Assembly (NCBI GenBank): GCA_022578605.1
Contig: MU394158.1
Coordinates: 23,652-87,651, forward strand
DNA: 64,000 nucleotides
Direction of reading: 5' to 3'
DNA from: Camillea tinctor
Taxonomy: Eukaryota > Ascomycota > Sordariomycetes > Xylariales > Xylariaceae
Positions 1 to 14,150 of this stretch are shown one piece after another. Below the pieces are notes generated by a model. The model was given only the letters and a program-made list of their open reading frames with translations. It did not search any database and was not told where the DNA came from. Position 1 is the stretch's first letter, and each line of letters starts with the position of its first letter. The translations under genes were made by a program, and so were the position numbers.

Positions 1-860
1 GTATGTACATACGATACCTATATAACCAACGATAGTGGCAAGAAATGTGCATATATGTACATAATCGATATCGCTATCAATGAAATCAGGTCTAGCAACC
101 CCCGCAAGCTCAAGTTCTCCATCGCCTTTACTTCGGCCATTTATTTCGATTTCCTGTCTGGGACGGGGCAGGGACGGAGTACATGTGCATTGTACCAAAC
201 CAGGCCAACCTTGAAAAGGCTATCAAGCACAGCCGAGGCCTAGACCAAAGGTATGACCGCAGAGAGCTATGGGGAAATCTCGGCTCCACGCTGTTTAGTG
301 CATATACATTACACTAGAAAACCAAAACCCATAGGTTAGTTATGTACCGAGGTGACAATGCCCACTAATACTCCGTACTGTAGGTATGTATGTGTTATAC
401 TGCGTATCCATTTGATATACCTACCAGCCTACTTGCCCTGCCTACGCACGCATGCTGTCGACTCACAGTGTGGCTGGACAACATGAAAATGATTCAGATT
501 GGCAAAAGAGGCAAAGGAGGCAAAGAAAAGAAAATGAAACCTCCACCATTACACGTCCTCTTCATCGGTGGCCTCTCGAAGAAGGGGGGACAACGTAGTG
601 TAAAAGAATAATAAGAAAGGCAAAAAGTGGTCAAGTTACCCCACGATGGCAAATGCCGGGTCATACGAATGAACTGGACTCACCTATATCTAACCTATGA
701 CTACGACTACGTGTACAACCTGAAACAGAACAACTTAACTAATCTGATACAGCAGATTACAACAACAAATAATTCTGTCAAAGGAAACACATAGTGTACA
801 TACGCACAGAAGGATAAGAAGAAGAAAATAAGGGTCACTCACGTTCTCGACCCAACCTTA

Positions 861-893
861 GGTAAAGTAAGGTAAGGTAAGGTAAGGACAGGA
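861..893. repeat. (GGTAA)n microsatellite
   Basis: Four to five imperfect tandem copies of a five-base GGTAA unit lie in non-coding sequence. No gene association is evident. Confidence 0.75.
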
Positions 894-1837
894 AGGGAAA
901 ACTTACCACCCTAAGTCAGTCAGTTCAGTCATCCGGGGAAGAAGGGAAGAAGAGTGGCTCGTCACTGTCTGATCGGTTCCCCCTTCAAACAAACAATTTA
1001 CACAAGAACAGACAAACAACAACGCGGCCCCATGATGGGCAGAAATGGCCATGTGTGTATCCATGCAATAAAATAAAGTAATATTCTGGGGAAGAGGGAG
1101 GGAGAAAGGGAGTGCTGTGCACGGTACAACTCTATGGACTAGGTAATATACATACGTACCTACGCCTAGGTTAGCCTAGTACATCATAACGCACAGTCCG
1201 TGTTCGTGGTTCGAGATCATGTTTCTAAAACATATTGATTCTTTTTTTTCTTCTTCTTTCCCCAGATTAAAAGAAATAAAAAGAAATAATAAAAAATTGA
1301 AAAATACATTAGGACAAACTATTTCCTTAACTTCGGAAAATTACCCCCCTCTCCTATCTATTCCCACTTAGGACATTTCATTATGATATTGCGGAGAAGA
1401 CACACGAGGCACGGGATACATTTTTTCGCTGGAAGAGAGAGGGGAGACCCAAGCCCCTCTTTCTTTTCCCCCAGCCTTACCTATAGTGAGTGTAGTTCTC
1501 CCCCCTCCCCCCTAACTTAGGGGGTTTCTAGCCTATGAGGTTAAGTAAAATGGGGAATAAGGGAGAGGGGGGGAATAAATGAATGGCCTGACTGCTTACA
1601 TAGAAGGGAGGAGAAGAAGGCTAGGCTCTATAGTACATCTCCCTCTGCCTTCTTCAGCGCTTTTGACAGAGGTAGGTTACATCCCGATTGGTGCTTTTTT
1701 ATTATTATAGTGTTGATTGGATTGTCTGCATAGTATGGTTTCTTCAATTCATATCTCTATTACATACATCAATAGTAAGAAGGATTTGTTCGCCTTCCAA
1801 TCCAATAAATAATCATATTAACGAAATAAGAATCTTT

Positions 1838-1876
1838 TTTCTTTTTTCTTTTTTTCTTTTTTCTTTTTTCTTCTTT
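1838..1876. repeat. (TTCTTTT)n pyrimidine tract
   Basis: An uninterrupted run of T with regularly spaced C residues is followed by an A+T-rich stretch to about 1975. It is typical of fungal low-complexity intergenic DNA. Confidence 0.7.
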
Positions 1877-4800
1877 TAACGATTATTATATTTTTATTAT
1901 TACTGATCGATTATTATTTATTATTAGTTTTGTTTTATTTATTTTTTTACTATTTCTTTGTCTTTTAATTCTTCGCAATATGATTAGTCCAACAGGGAAA
2001 ATAATTGTCGTTGCTGACGGTCCATTCATATTCCATTCCCCTCCTCCCCTATTTTTTTTTTTTTGTTTCTTTCGCTGTTTGGGAACATCTCGTACTCTAG
2101 ACACCAGTGGTCTGACTGGGCAAATCCTCGAACAAGCGATACTTCCAAGTGACCATACGGCGTTACGCGTCTAGTTAGTCCTACGAGGATTCTCCCCGCG
2201 GGTGTGCGTGCGAGCGTGCTTGTAGGATCTTTTTATGGTTTTATTTTCTCTTTTTAAGAGATCGGAAAGTAAGCACCAGCCCAGCCCAGCTAGACAGAAG
2301 TATCCCGCATAGCCAGCCTATCATCGTCAAAGTGTCGCCTGACCACGACGATGACTAGACAGTTCCCCTATACATTCTCCTCTCTCCCCCCCCTAAAGAA
2401 CGGGGCTCGGCCAGTGAGCGGCTCCCGTTTGCACTCCGCTCGCGTCAGCTGCTAGTAGAGACGGAACAAATGAGGTGTCAAAAGAGAATAAATATCAGTA
2501 AAGAGGAAGATGGAAAACAAGGGGCTACCTAGATGTTCGCATTCCGCATGCACCACATGCTGGGGGACGACGAGGAGGAAGAGGGGGCGGGGGACGGCGC
2601 GCTCAGTCTTTTTTTTTCTAACTGCCTTTACTTGGAGTCAGTCTGCCTGATGCTGCCTGCTACAAATGTGTCGTTCGCTGCATGTCAGAAGAAGGTCACG
2701 GGCACCCGTTTTCCCATGCCAATGCTGTCCAGCCCCGACTGAATGTCGGTAGGTAGGTATGTATGTATGTCCATGTATGTACGTTGCCACACGGCAGCGG
2801 GTTTGGCGTGTGTTTCGGCATTAGTAGATGATGGGGGTGGATGATGGGCAGACGGGATGACAGGACATGAGACGACGTGTGGTTCTAAAATATCACGCTT
2901 TCGTTCGTTCAGCCATCTAGAGTCACTCATTCGCTCGTTTTTTATTATTTTGTCCTTGCTCGCACATGTGCCCGCGCGACGTTCTTTTCCCACCCCTTTT
3001 CTAGTACCCTATACTATATCCCATCCTGATCTGTTATGTCCTATGCCTATCCTAAATAAGGGTAGTCCCATCCATATGGCAGTGATAGCTGGTATTTATA
3101 CTGAAAACGGGTTGGATAGTGAAAAATAATAGGAGAGGATGGAAAAAGGACAATACTCAGATAGCGTTCCATCGCGTCGCAGATTTTGCATCCGCGGGGT
3201 GACGTCTTGGGTAGAGAAACACGCATTTGACTGGATGGATTGATCAAATTAGCTAATCAATCAATTAATCAATCTATGTCAGATGTCTTGTGATCTGAGA
3301 TACCAGAAAAGATTACAGGTGCGTATCAGCCCATTGTTGGTTTCGCCCGACATGTGCGTAAATCATTCACAGCCTCAAGCGTTTAGGGGGTGTCCGTGGA
3401 GGATTGGGGAGGGAGCGCAAAGGACTAATGCTGCTGACGATGGACATGATACGTACTCGTTCGAGGGAAGATACCCGAATTAGAGAGACTACGGAATCTT
3501 CTACAACCATCGATATCACCGTCGTCCATTCTTGCCATGGGAATGGTCTGGCCTACTGGTCATGAGATTGTTATCTTATCCTCCTTGTACCTACCCCTCG
3601 TAGACCCTGGCTCCCCCTCTCACCCTTTAGTCCTAGCCATCTCCGTCGTAACAATGTAATTTTCTAAAATTCCTACCTGGCTGCTTCCAGTTTGGAGGGG
3701 TAGGGATGGAGAAGAGAACGAAGAAGGGGTGATACCACACTAGATAGGAATGACAACGGGGACGCACGTATAAACTTACACTTACACTCCGTCGCGTATT
3801 CTATATTCAGTCGTCTGATGGATTGTAAGGTTGGGGGGGGGGGCAGGAATTGCAACCCCCTATCTGATCCCCAACCGTCCATCTGTTGCACACACATATA
3901 CACATCCCACAGGGAAAGGGAGGGACCCTTTTTTTTTGCAAACGGGGGTGAGGTGATGATGGTGGTGGTAGTGACGGAAGGAGGAGGGTTGTCCACGATG
4001 ATGATCCATGGAATGATTCAGGTACAATGTGACCCCAATCCGCCATATGTCTGCATCCAAATGTATATGTATACCGCATGTAAATATATTCGGTACCTAT
4101 ATGTCGTTCTGTTCCAGCTCGGCCGTTTGCTCGTCGTGTATGTACGCATGTAAGTAGATAGATATAGGTATGTGAAGGATAAGTAGTCTATATGTGCATT
4201 CCCGCAACCTGCCTCATACCTCGAATACCCCCATCACCCCCCCTTGCAGCCCGAAATAGAAATTTCTGACCTACCGTTGAACGTCTTACTAGTTAGTATA
4301 TAGCTACGCCACCAACCTACACCTTCCTACCGTTGAAGCCGTTATCCGTCACCTGAAAAAAGAAAAAAAAAAATAAGCAGATTTAGAAGACAACCAAATT
4401 AACGTGCTTCGGCGCCATATACTCGATGCATGGTACTTTATTGCGACGGCGACGGGCGGATGGCGGCGGCGGCGCGGGAGGATCTCACTTGGTGTTGGAT
4501 CTTCGTCCTCCTATCTCATCATTGCCGCAAACAGGTGAATGGAAATTGAACAGCTGCAGCAGTTGTGCTTCAAGCAAGATGCCGAACCGTAGGAATGAGA
4601 TCATTGTTTCGAACCCTGCATATTTTTGCCCTGTTCCCGTCGGTGATCCATTAACAGTTCCGTTATGACGTTTTTGCTTTTGCCAAACCCTTTCTACATA
4701 GCATCCCCTTTTTTCAATATGCCTAGCTCTAGTGAGTAAACTAAGTTAACCTAGTGACTTTCTCTCTTAACTTATCTTGTGTAAGAGAAAATAAAAACTA

Positions 4801-6707
4801 ATTACTATTTGGATATAGAAGATCAAATTAACCACTAAGAAATAAAAATGCCTCCACTATATAGAACCCTTCCTCTCAGACCCCCTGTTGTGTTTCTGTC
4901 CCTGTCTATCTATTTCCCCTCTTGTGGGTGTTCGCGCGGGGGTGAGTGGAGGACCGGAGGGGCGGAGGCGGGAGGGGATGGTGATGGGTGAATAAAAAGA
5001 CAATAGAATAGCTTATGGGGATTTTTTTATGGTCATGCGCATCTTCAGATTTTGGCATACAAACCTCTTCTCCTCCCTCTCCACCCAAACCGACGTCACG
5101 TTTTCCTTCTCACTTCCCCCCTTCTAACCCTGTTTCTTTCTAATTTTATAGCGTATACTAGGTTTTTTTTGAGGATGGATTATGAATATCATTGTTCGAC
5201 CAGGTTAAGTTGCTTTGTTGGCACTGCCTGATGATGTTATTGTGCTGCTTCATTTTTCTTTCGTCTATCTCCTTCGTTTACCCCCCTTGCTTAGACTTAC
5301 ATACGTACCTAACTTTTGCCCTCGACCACGGAGGCGGGGATTGGGTTCCGAAGAAGAAAAAAAAGCCACATTGAGCAGAAGAAACTCCTTACCCACACAT
5401 ATACTGCATAAAATAGATTGAAAATAGGGAGTAGATGGGGATGCCTGGGAAGCATAGGGAGGGATTACATATGTAGAGGGGGTCCGTTGTTGGCGTTGGC
5501 AGTGGCTGCGGCTACTTACGCCAACTACCACCGTGATAGCGAATCCCATTGCTGTATTCTCGTCCCCAAACGAACGGTACCGTTGCTTGCTTCACTCCTT
5601 ATTCCTCCCGGTCCCTCCCTGTCCCTCCCTGGCTCGATTGTTTTTTTTAAACAATGATGTGTGTGCATGGAATATTTCAGGAATTGTAGTGTTTTTTCTT
5701 TTCTTTTTTTCTCAACGGTGTCGCTTTTCTTCTCCTGTCATCACATCCCTGCTGCTATCCTGGGCTGCCAGCGGCCAGACCCGCGCAATGCGAAGAGCCA
5801 GTTGGCAGTTTTGTGAGATATGATTGTTAGTTTGTTTTTTCTCTCATTTCTCTCTCCTCCCTTCACTCTTCTATCCCCTGCTCATTAATAGTGAGGCGTC
5901 TGTACATATCTGTACATACGTATGTATCCTCACAGAAAAGGAAGACGGGGGGCAAACCCCCACAATAAAGGTAAGCAAGGGGTCCGGAACGCCAGTGGCA
6001 AGGAAATAGGTGTCCAGGACTGTGATGAGCAATCGTGGGGAAGCTGTCTGTGAAATGTGAAGAGAAATAAGTGCATGAATGCATCCCATCGTGTTTGTGT
6101 ACGCAGGTCGGTCTATGTAGAGAGCACGGGATACAACAGGAACTTCATCTCAATGAACGATCGGTTTCCACCTCTAGTTGCAATTACACTGCATTTAATA
6201 ACGAATGCGGTACGTTCGAACATACACGCACGATTACACCGGCTTGTGATAGGTTAGTATTGGACCCTGTGTGCCGTTAGACTTAAAACAGTTAAGGGTA
6301 GCTACTAAAACCCCCCCTACCCCGAGGAGGGAATGTGTCTAGAATGAACGAGGCTGCTGCGGGACATTCCCGCGCTCATGTGATAAACTACAGGGCAGGG
6401 CAGATATCTAGATATAATCAAGATATGTGACTAGATGATGATATGACATTGAGATATCCGGAAGCGCGGTCATGGAAAAAGGGAGGCCAACAACTGATAA
6501 CAATGGCCACCCCCAAGAACGACCGAGTGAGTTAGTCTAATTGTGACGACAACCAAGGGCCCTCAGGGAACCTACTTGTAATTGTCAAAAACTCCGTTTG
6601 CATGCTTGACCGGTCAGTTGGTTAGTTAATTAGTTGGTTAATCCCTTGAGCATGTTAATATTTCCATACTTACCTAGGTACTCTAATGCATATATAATAT
6701 TGATCAA

Positions 6708-6740
6708 ATAAAATAGAATAAAATAAAATAAAATAAAAAA
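6708..6740. repeat. (AAAAT)n microsatellite
   Basis: Tandem five-base AAAAT-type units occur just downstream of an exact TACCTAGGTA palindrome at 6671-6680. Confidence 0.75.
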
Positions 6741-7060
6741 TGCGTTGAATAAATAAATATTTACACCATCATCAATAGCCCAGCAACTACAGGTATTAAC
6801 ATAATACTAGTTGTAAGTAGGTAGCTTACGTTGCTCTTCTCTCTCCCTTAGTGGCGCCAAACCATATTGGAACCCTATGAAAACAGAACGATGACATACA
6901 ACAGAGAAGAGACTGAGTCGTGTGGCTTGAACTTGAACCAAACCGATGTTCACACTTGTATATGTAATGAACGAATTGTCCCAAACTGGTAACCCGGGAT
7001 GTCGCTCAGTCGCCGCGAAACAATCTGGAGAGCTATCGTTCTTCTTTAGCTTGGGCTTGT

Positions 7061-7103
7061 TTTTTATTTTATTCTATTTTATTTTTATTTATTTATTTAT
7101 TTT
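7061..7103. repeat. (TTTTA)n / (TTTA)n microsatellite
   Basis: T-rich tandem units shift from a five-base to a four-base period. It lies on the opposite strand sense to the AAAAT array at 6708-6740. Confidence 0.7.
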
Positions 7104-8570
7104 CTTCGTACGACGTGACCGTCAATCTCGATGTTGCTAATTATTTTTCTTTATTCCTAGCAAGACAAAAAACAACGCATCGCCAAGCTATTCCCCGTCG
7201 GCCATTTTTCCCTTCTACTCAGTATGTATGTAGTTAGGTACATGCTTAATAGGGCTGGCCATCTTACGATGTGAACCAAGATAGGCGATAGTGAAGGACG
7301 ATGACGATAATAGAGGCTAGTATAAGACGGGGGAAAGGGGGGGAGGATCATGACACCCGGAACCCGACCCGTATCCCGTCGATAGAGGGATCGAAGATAC
7401 TTACATCTAGAGACTGGGTTGCGGGCAAAACGTAGCTCCGTGGTATGATGTTGAGTTCCGAAGTGGTCTCGTAAGGCCATTTCTCCAGACCCGTAATTAA
7501 AGAAATACAACCGGTGTTTTCTTTTTCATCACGCTCTAAGCTTATCTTGACGAAATCATCATACTACATACCAACCTAGCCTACTACTAACGTTGCATTG
7601 TAATAAGTCGAGTTTAGTTGGTTAAGCAAATTAGCAGCGCAACGTCGATGACCTCTGTGCGTGCGCCGTGTCGGCGCTTTATTGCCTCCTCTTCAATCTC
7701 TCGCGGAACTTCATTAACCTGGATCACCGCTGAACCTTTCCTATGAATGCATACACATATACATGTATACCATTCTTCACTGATAGTCCGTTTTCGAACT
7801 TACATACCCTGTCTGGGACCCCCAGTTGGGACTCGGGGTTTTTCTGGGAAGGGTTGCAGACCGAGGGTCCATCTCCCCAAACCCTTCTTTATCTAACCCC
7901 CCGCGACTACGTTAAACCTGTCAAACCTCATTAGACTATGTGCACTACGTGTTAATGTAGTAGAGCTAGCCAGAGTCTTGCCGTACATAAGTCCTTACGA
8001 TTACCCTCTTTGGAACGTAAACGTTCAAGTCTAGACTAGCAACAAGAATTAAAACAACCAAGCTGCGGTCCGAATTCGAAACAATGCGCATCGAGATCGT
8101 CACTTGGATTAGGAAAGGCGCTGGGGAAGGGGTTCAAAGGAGAGTTGGAAAGGGAAAAGAGGAGTCAAATACGGGGGTCTCTCTTAGCATTCATTATAAC
8201 ACATGATCAAATATTATAATGGCCGACCGCGCATATAGTACCGGTCTGGCTTGTTTTTTTTTGTCGGGTTTCTACTTTGTTCTACGGTACGATACCCGCT
8301 CGCTGTTAGACGCGGCTGCGCGGGTAAGCGAGTGAGCTGATTTTAGCACCTTTGCGTAATTATCTGGGGGAGATCTTCCTTCTGGGGTTGAGGATGGGGT
8401 TTCCGGGATCGGTATCGCGTCAAACTTGATGATGGTCACCTGGTGCCGGTGATCTGCAGTCTTGGTCTTCTTCTTCACCTTCTGCTTTTTTTTCAACTGC
8501 AAACGCGTTGACGTCGGTTGCTTAGTTAGCTGGGCTGATCTAGGCTGCTAGGGCTGTGTGCAGATATCTT

Positions 8571-8636
8571 GATGTTGCTGATGATGTTGCTGATGATGTT
8601 GCTGATGATGTTGCTGATGATGTTGCTGATGATGTC
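8571..8636. repeat. 12-base tandem repeat, about 5.5 copies
   Basis: A 12-base unit (GATGTTGCTGAT) repeats about five and a half times without visible decay. On the minus strand one frame reads His-His-Gln-Gln repeatedly, a composition common in fungal transcription factors. That frame runs into a stop before joining the short open frame at 8272-8502, so no gene is called. The perfect copies suggest recent expansion. Confidence 0.85.
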
Positions 8637-9399
8637 ATTTTGAATCACGTTGTCGTCGAGGGATTAATGAAATCCTGGAATGATAGAAGAGGAATAGAGA
8701 AGACCCAGTTAACCATGCCAAGGTGAGCCTAGCCAACTATGTAGGTAATATATTTAGGTAGATAAGCTGGTAGGTTGGTAGGCAGCGCAGAGAGCCCGCT
8801 CTGTCGGTATGGGGTTGTCACATTTCGTGGCCCCAGGTTTACGGTAATGCCAAGTCTGTTGGTCTTCATTACCAGTTGCAGAGTATAATGTGCATAGGCA
8901 GCAGGGCTCAGATGGAATTGGCTACGCGGTAATCATCTTATTCTAACATGAATTCCATGGTTATAATTACTAACAGTAACTGTGACCCAAACCTACACCG
9001 AGGGTGTTGGAAGTACATACAACTACGTTACTTCGTGATACTAGGTAGTGTAAGTATAAGCCATTGACTGGTGATCTGACTTGCTGTATGTCTATCTATA
9101 GGATTCAATATCCACCTAGCCTGTTAGTCATGTTTCAACTCTCTTGAATGACAACTTTAGGAATCTGTGGGGGTGATCCTTAAGATATGTATGAACCCCC
9201 CGGAGTTGTCACGCTCATTCGGTGGTCAAACGTTCAATCCTCATCCTCTCCGGCAATGATGAATCCTGCCAGCAAGGCTATGGGGATATCACGAGGGTGA
9301 TCTAGAATAGTCTCAGGAGTGAGATAAGGTGAATCTGATTGTTATTTTCTGTTTTCTTTTATATACCTAGGTAAAGATAAAATAAAATAAAACCATATT

Positions 9400-12300
9400 A
9401 TCGTTTAATTTTAATTTGAAAAGAAATAATCATTATTATCCAGTTTCTAATTATCTAGCGTATGTCCATAACACACACACCAAATATGTTTCTAGAACCG
9501 GTACTTGAAATGATGCCTCAGCTGCGCCCGAGACGTACATAAGTCTGTTCCTAGGGCCACGGTAATCATCAACCATGAAAGCCCGGCATCTACAAAGCCG
9601 AGGTAACATACTATCAAGCAGCTCTAAAGGGGGATATTTGCTCCACTCCAAGTATTCATTTCAATCTTCACGGTAGACGGCCGCCGAGGAATGATTGAAT
9701 GATTGAATGCGACGTTGGTCGCACTCCTGGGGCTGGGGCTGACGCTGTTGTCCTGGCAGGTAGCCTGCAAGTCATAGAAGCGTTGTCTCTCTGTACGAAA
9801 TATGCAGGACGGATTGAGTCAGCTACCACCCTGTTATGTTCTACTCCTTTTAAACTCCAGACCCCCTTCCGCTCAGAGACTGTTGTCTGCCCACAAATAC
9901 GATCGTGGAGTGTCACAAATAGCAGATGGGTCAGGGGGAGGACGATTGTACGAGATCATCGCCGCCGGGCAGGTCGCTTGAATTAGGGTCGAATCATTCT
10001 GGCCGTGTGTGATGGCGCCGATTATTGGTTCTGGAGAGTGCCCAGAGAGCAGCTGACGGACATTGTTCAGCATTATGCGATCCGTAGCTAAGGCTGTACA
10101 TGGTTGCGGGACTTGGGAATTGGGTCGAGACCCCTATTCCCGCTGCCCGTATTATAGATCAATTCTGCAGGTAAATTACCGGCAGACGCGACTATTTCTA
10201 GTAACAACTTGTTTGCTGTCTAGATACAACAAGGCTGCCGTTTCCTGTGCTTGTCAATATGTGTCGACAGCACTCCTCTCCCCTCCTCTCTACCCCTTTT
10301 ACTGCAATTAATATTAGATCTATCTGACTACAGTTATCATGGATAATGTGTCTTCGATTATGTCAGTTGGATCTAGCATATGTTTCGAGATAGAGATTCA
10401 ATGGATACTCTCACATTAGGTCACGTCCGATGCAGCTTGTACATTGCTTCAGGATTTCTATCGCCTTGGAGAGAGCTTCAACGGGCGCAGCATGTCTCAG
10501 ATCCACTACGCTAAAATCAACAGCCTTCAGGTAATAGCTTCAATCCATCTTCTGCAACGGTATATGGGACCACCAGCTTGACGTACTGTTCCCATAGGAC
10601 GAGCCATGGTACGACTTTTTAGGGGATAAGGGTTATCAGCTGGGTAGATCTTTGCGTGTCTTGAGCGTCTAGCCTATGGCTTTGCACATCGTCTGACCAA
10701 CGCCAACGTGCCACAGATCAAGATCATATCGGTGATACTAGCAGGCTATTTTGGGTGCTCACTTGCCACGAGGGAAGATAGACTCGGGTTCTACACAAGT
10801 CGTGGTTCGTTACCAGATATGGTGATAAAATGCGACAACTTGATATCGGTGGTGCTGTCCCATGATTTTGGGGCCATCAAAGAGAAAGATAATGGAAGTC
10901 CTACGATAAAAGACCCTCGGATACATTGGAGCTCGCGTTCTCGGCTAAGGGCAACGATAATCTAACCTTGGCCGTCAGCTTGGGGATCCCGCGGCGGACC
11001 CTTACAAATATTTCTTCGGATGTGGCGCGTTAGATCTGCCAATCATAGCGGCTAAGAGCCTCCATGTCGACAGACTGGTGCGTAGATCCCGCAATGGCAT
11101 GGCAGCTCAGCGATCCGGTCTCATTCACTGCTCACCACGCGCGTCTTACGGAGTAAAATAACAAAGATTGGGGGCCGTCCCCGTGGAGAGAGAAGACAGG
11201 ATGATCACCTCAGCTTCTCCCACTTTCCCCTCCAAAATCTGACGAATGATCCCCCTTCGCCGCGCGGGGTACCATCTCCTCTCAGCTCTTCTCCTCTCGA
11301 AGATGCTGATAAGTCCGGCGGTGTTCTGCTGACAACATCTCTCCGGGGCTCCAATTAAAAGGCTGGACTGGTATCGTCGAGGTGGCTACCGTGGATAGGC
11401 AGAGTGGTAGTTGGTCGCGATGATGGGCCTCATGACCATTTTTGAGCGTAATATAGAGACCACCCAACCGGAGGGCCGAGAAGCATTGAAGACTCCGGCG
11501 GGATTGCGCCGTTGGTGCCGGGCAAATAGAAATTAGAATAAATAAAAAGAATTCAAAAAATAACGATCACAATTATCCCTGCTGACGGCATATTCATGGC
11601 ACGGTCTCTGGCTAGTCTTGCAATAGTCCATTATACGGCCCGTCCCTTAACTTAGTCTGGTAACGATTGCTTACCTTACGAAGTGCAAGGCTGTCACATC
11701 GCGAATCTGTGACTGACCGATAGACCAGATGAACAAAATGCGAAGTATCAATATTACTACTCATGGGGGTTCAAAAGATGGGGGGATGTCAGCCGTGCAT
11801 CAACTTGGTCTCCGCCCCTTGTCTTGCTCCCGTCGTTAGCACGTTTTCCCCGGGATACGTGACCCCCACGGCGCATGTGAGATTATTTCACACAGGCTTT
11901 CTCATCTCTTTCTCCCTCTACCATTCGTACGGTTGGCCATCAATAAGCGGCGATGGACTGCAGAATTCGCTTTCATACCTCTGCTGTCGCATCCGTGAAG
12001 GTTTTAGGGGGGTAGCATTTGGAGGAAAGAGAAGAATATGAAATCCCGCCTTTTCAGAGAGGGTTGCAACACTTATCATGAAACTAATTCCCATTCCTCC
12101 CAAACTTGCTCATTTCGTTCCTGAAAGAAGAGGTGACAACCAAAAACATAACCAATAGTTTTGATTCTTCTTCGCCAAGGCTTGCAACCCGAGGCTTACC
12201 AATAGGCCGCGAGAAGATAATGCGGTACGTCAGTTGCCTGTTCACTTCCTCATCTTGATCCTACCATATGGCATGCTAGGGTTCCGCTTATCTGGCGAGA

Positions 12301-14150
12301 TTGTACAAGCTATGCGCCCCAGACCGACTGAGTAACGGAGAACAGAGTTGGGGAGGCATGGGGGAGGAAGGGAACCTGGATCACCCGAGTCACTCAACCA
12401 ACTGAAATTATGTACTTGTACAGTCAGCGTCTCCCTTGAGCAGATAGGGAGAAGAGACATGCCAAGATACTCGCGGATTACAACAGCTTATCCAGAGTGC
12501 GTAATCATACTGTCACGCCGTCACTTCCGACTTAAGTTATCAGGCCCGCTGCGGCGGTTTTCATGAGACCGAGGACAAAGACACAGGAATAAATATCAGG
12601 GTCCTTTAAGGTATCCACCTTCTGAACTCCCGGGTCGTATGTAGGATTCGCTATCTTCCCTCCCCTTGTCGCTTTCTGTTTTGAGCACGATGTGGATTCC
12701 TATAACGGTCAAATTCTTACGCATGTGCGCTCTGCTGCAAGGAGGCGTGAAAAGGCCCTTCGCCGGTTGGATCGTCGTCTTGAAAAGGATTATCGATTGG
12801 ATGCCACATGTTAGGTAGGGGGGTTTTCTCTCATGCGAACCACGGATCGGTTCGCCGGCCACTGAAGCACATTGCAGTAGCGTCGGTCCCGAATCCTCCA
12901 GGGTCTTATCGGCCCTGTTTGGTTCAGACCGGTGCCCGCTAGGGAGTTCTGCCCTGGACATCACGGGATTGGGGGTCAGGTCGAATCATGATTAATTTCG
13001 AGATCGTAGGTAGCTCGTGTTACTTAGTATTGAATAACCACCTATAGCTGAGTAGTATTCTCGCCTCCTTTCTCTCAGCTAGGCCGTGCATATCAGCCTC
13101 GAGAAGTATAATGACGAGCTTTCTATTGCCGTGCCCTTAACTATAGTCAAACCACCCTCATCACTCTAAAACAGCCATGCCCGTTTCCCCCCGCGGCCGT
13201 TCTTGCGGAGATTACCTGTTGTGTGAGGCGCCAAGGGATACGTCTAAAGGTGAAAGAGTTTGCGACGGTGCCGAAAGAACATCGTTAACTTTCCCCCCAG
13301 TCACCGAGCGGGAATAGGAGGATCTTGGCTTGAAGGTATCAAACAGGACCTTTGATATCATCCCTCTCGGTATATACCGTAACCGGCGAAACATACGTAC
13401 TCTTGATACTGATAGAGTCTCACTGGGGCTAAAGCTGGAATCCGGGTTTTCCGTGATGAGAAATATCAAGTACCCCTCATTCATCCCAAGAAGCATTTTA
13501 GACGAATGATATCCCGAAGATCATAGTTACACGGCACTTCTGTCATCCCCCACGCCGCTCCACGACATGATCGCGTGGCTAGAGAACAGCCCCCCCCCCC
13601 CAAATTCCCAAGGCACTCCAAAGCTAATAACAATTGTCATCAGGGCGCGAATCAGTCTGGGATACGTGTAGGTAGTAGGGAGATTAACGTTTTCTCGATC
13701 TGATTCTAGGGGGTATGGGATATAAAGGGGGCCCCCAAGTGGCCGAGACATGAAGTATAGCCTATTGCAAGTCATAATAGTTTAAATAAACAGCCAGTGC
13801 TTATACGTTGTACCGCAAATAGGCGACTATGGTATACCCAGAGCCGACGACTTAGAGGTTATGAGTACACTAACGTAGCAGGTGAATGTCTGGATTGTGA
13901 TGTACCATAGAGGGAGTTTCCGTCTCCTCGCCTTTGCTTCCCCCTCCTATACCGTACCAAATCTAGAGTGGTAGCCCTAAATCCGAAGACATATGCGCCT
14001 GTCAGCCATCGTCATCATCAACATGGTCAATCATCTCACTCGTGATCTCTCGTAGCTATCAAATGAGAGCCAATGCAAGATACTTCTGAAAATAAATGAA
14101 TTGATTGCTGTTTCGTATATATCGTATCTAAGCACGAGGCACAAGAAACA
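9400..14150. other. complex-sequence block with no firm gene
   Basis: Compared with the flanks this block has fewer homopolymers and microsatellites and a more balanced composition. Short open frames occur on both strands, none longer than about 120 codons, and none carries a motif I recognise. Possible coding remnants at 10420-10965 are listed separately. The block may be a decayed gene or transposon, or ordinary intergenic DNA. Confidence 0.4.
10420..10965 (+). pseudogene. possible remnant coding exons of unknown function
   Basis: A 37-codon open stretch (10420-10530) starts after an AG and ends in CAG followed by GTAATA. A possible intron (10531-10597) has a CTTGAC-like branch site and ends in CATAG. 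The next frame-compatible stretch (10598-10672) contains DEPWYDFLGDKGYQLG and then meets a TAG stop. A shift of one base near 10666 would open a further frame to 10965. Codon third positions in the first two parts look protein-like. There is no convincing start codon or recognisable family. I see this as a possible disabled gene; chance is also possible. Confidence 0.27.

Larger units (their letters stand above)
1..9400. other. gene-poor, low-complexity intergenic region
   Basis: I see no gene I can support here. The stretch is rich in polypyrimidine and polypurine tracts, homopolymers, and short repeats such as GGTAA near 861-893, TTCTTTT near 1838-1875 and GTAG/TATG near 2749-2781. The open frames are short, low in complexity and lack family motifs or consistent splice structure. 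It could be regulatory, transcribed into non-coding RNA, or decayed repeat sequence; the sequence alone does not decide. Confidence 0.6.

Noticed and set aside
4426..4668. 80-codon Gly/Arg-rich frame
   Set aside because: It has an ATG, but no domain, no splice partner and a chance-like composition in the low-complexity desert.
12596..12964. 122-codon minus frame in the 9.4-14 kb block
   Set aside because: Longest frame in that block, yet with no recognisable motif or plausible adjoining exons; chance length for this composition.
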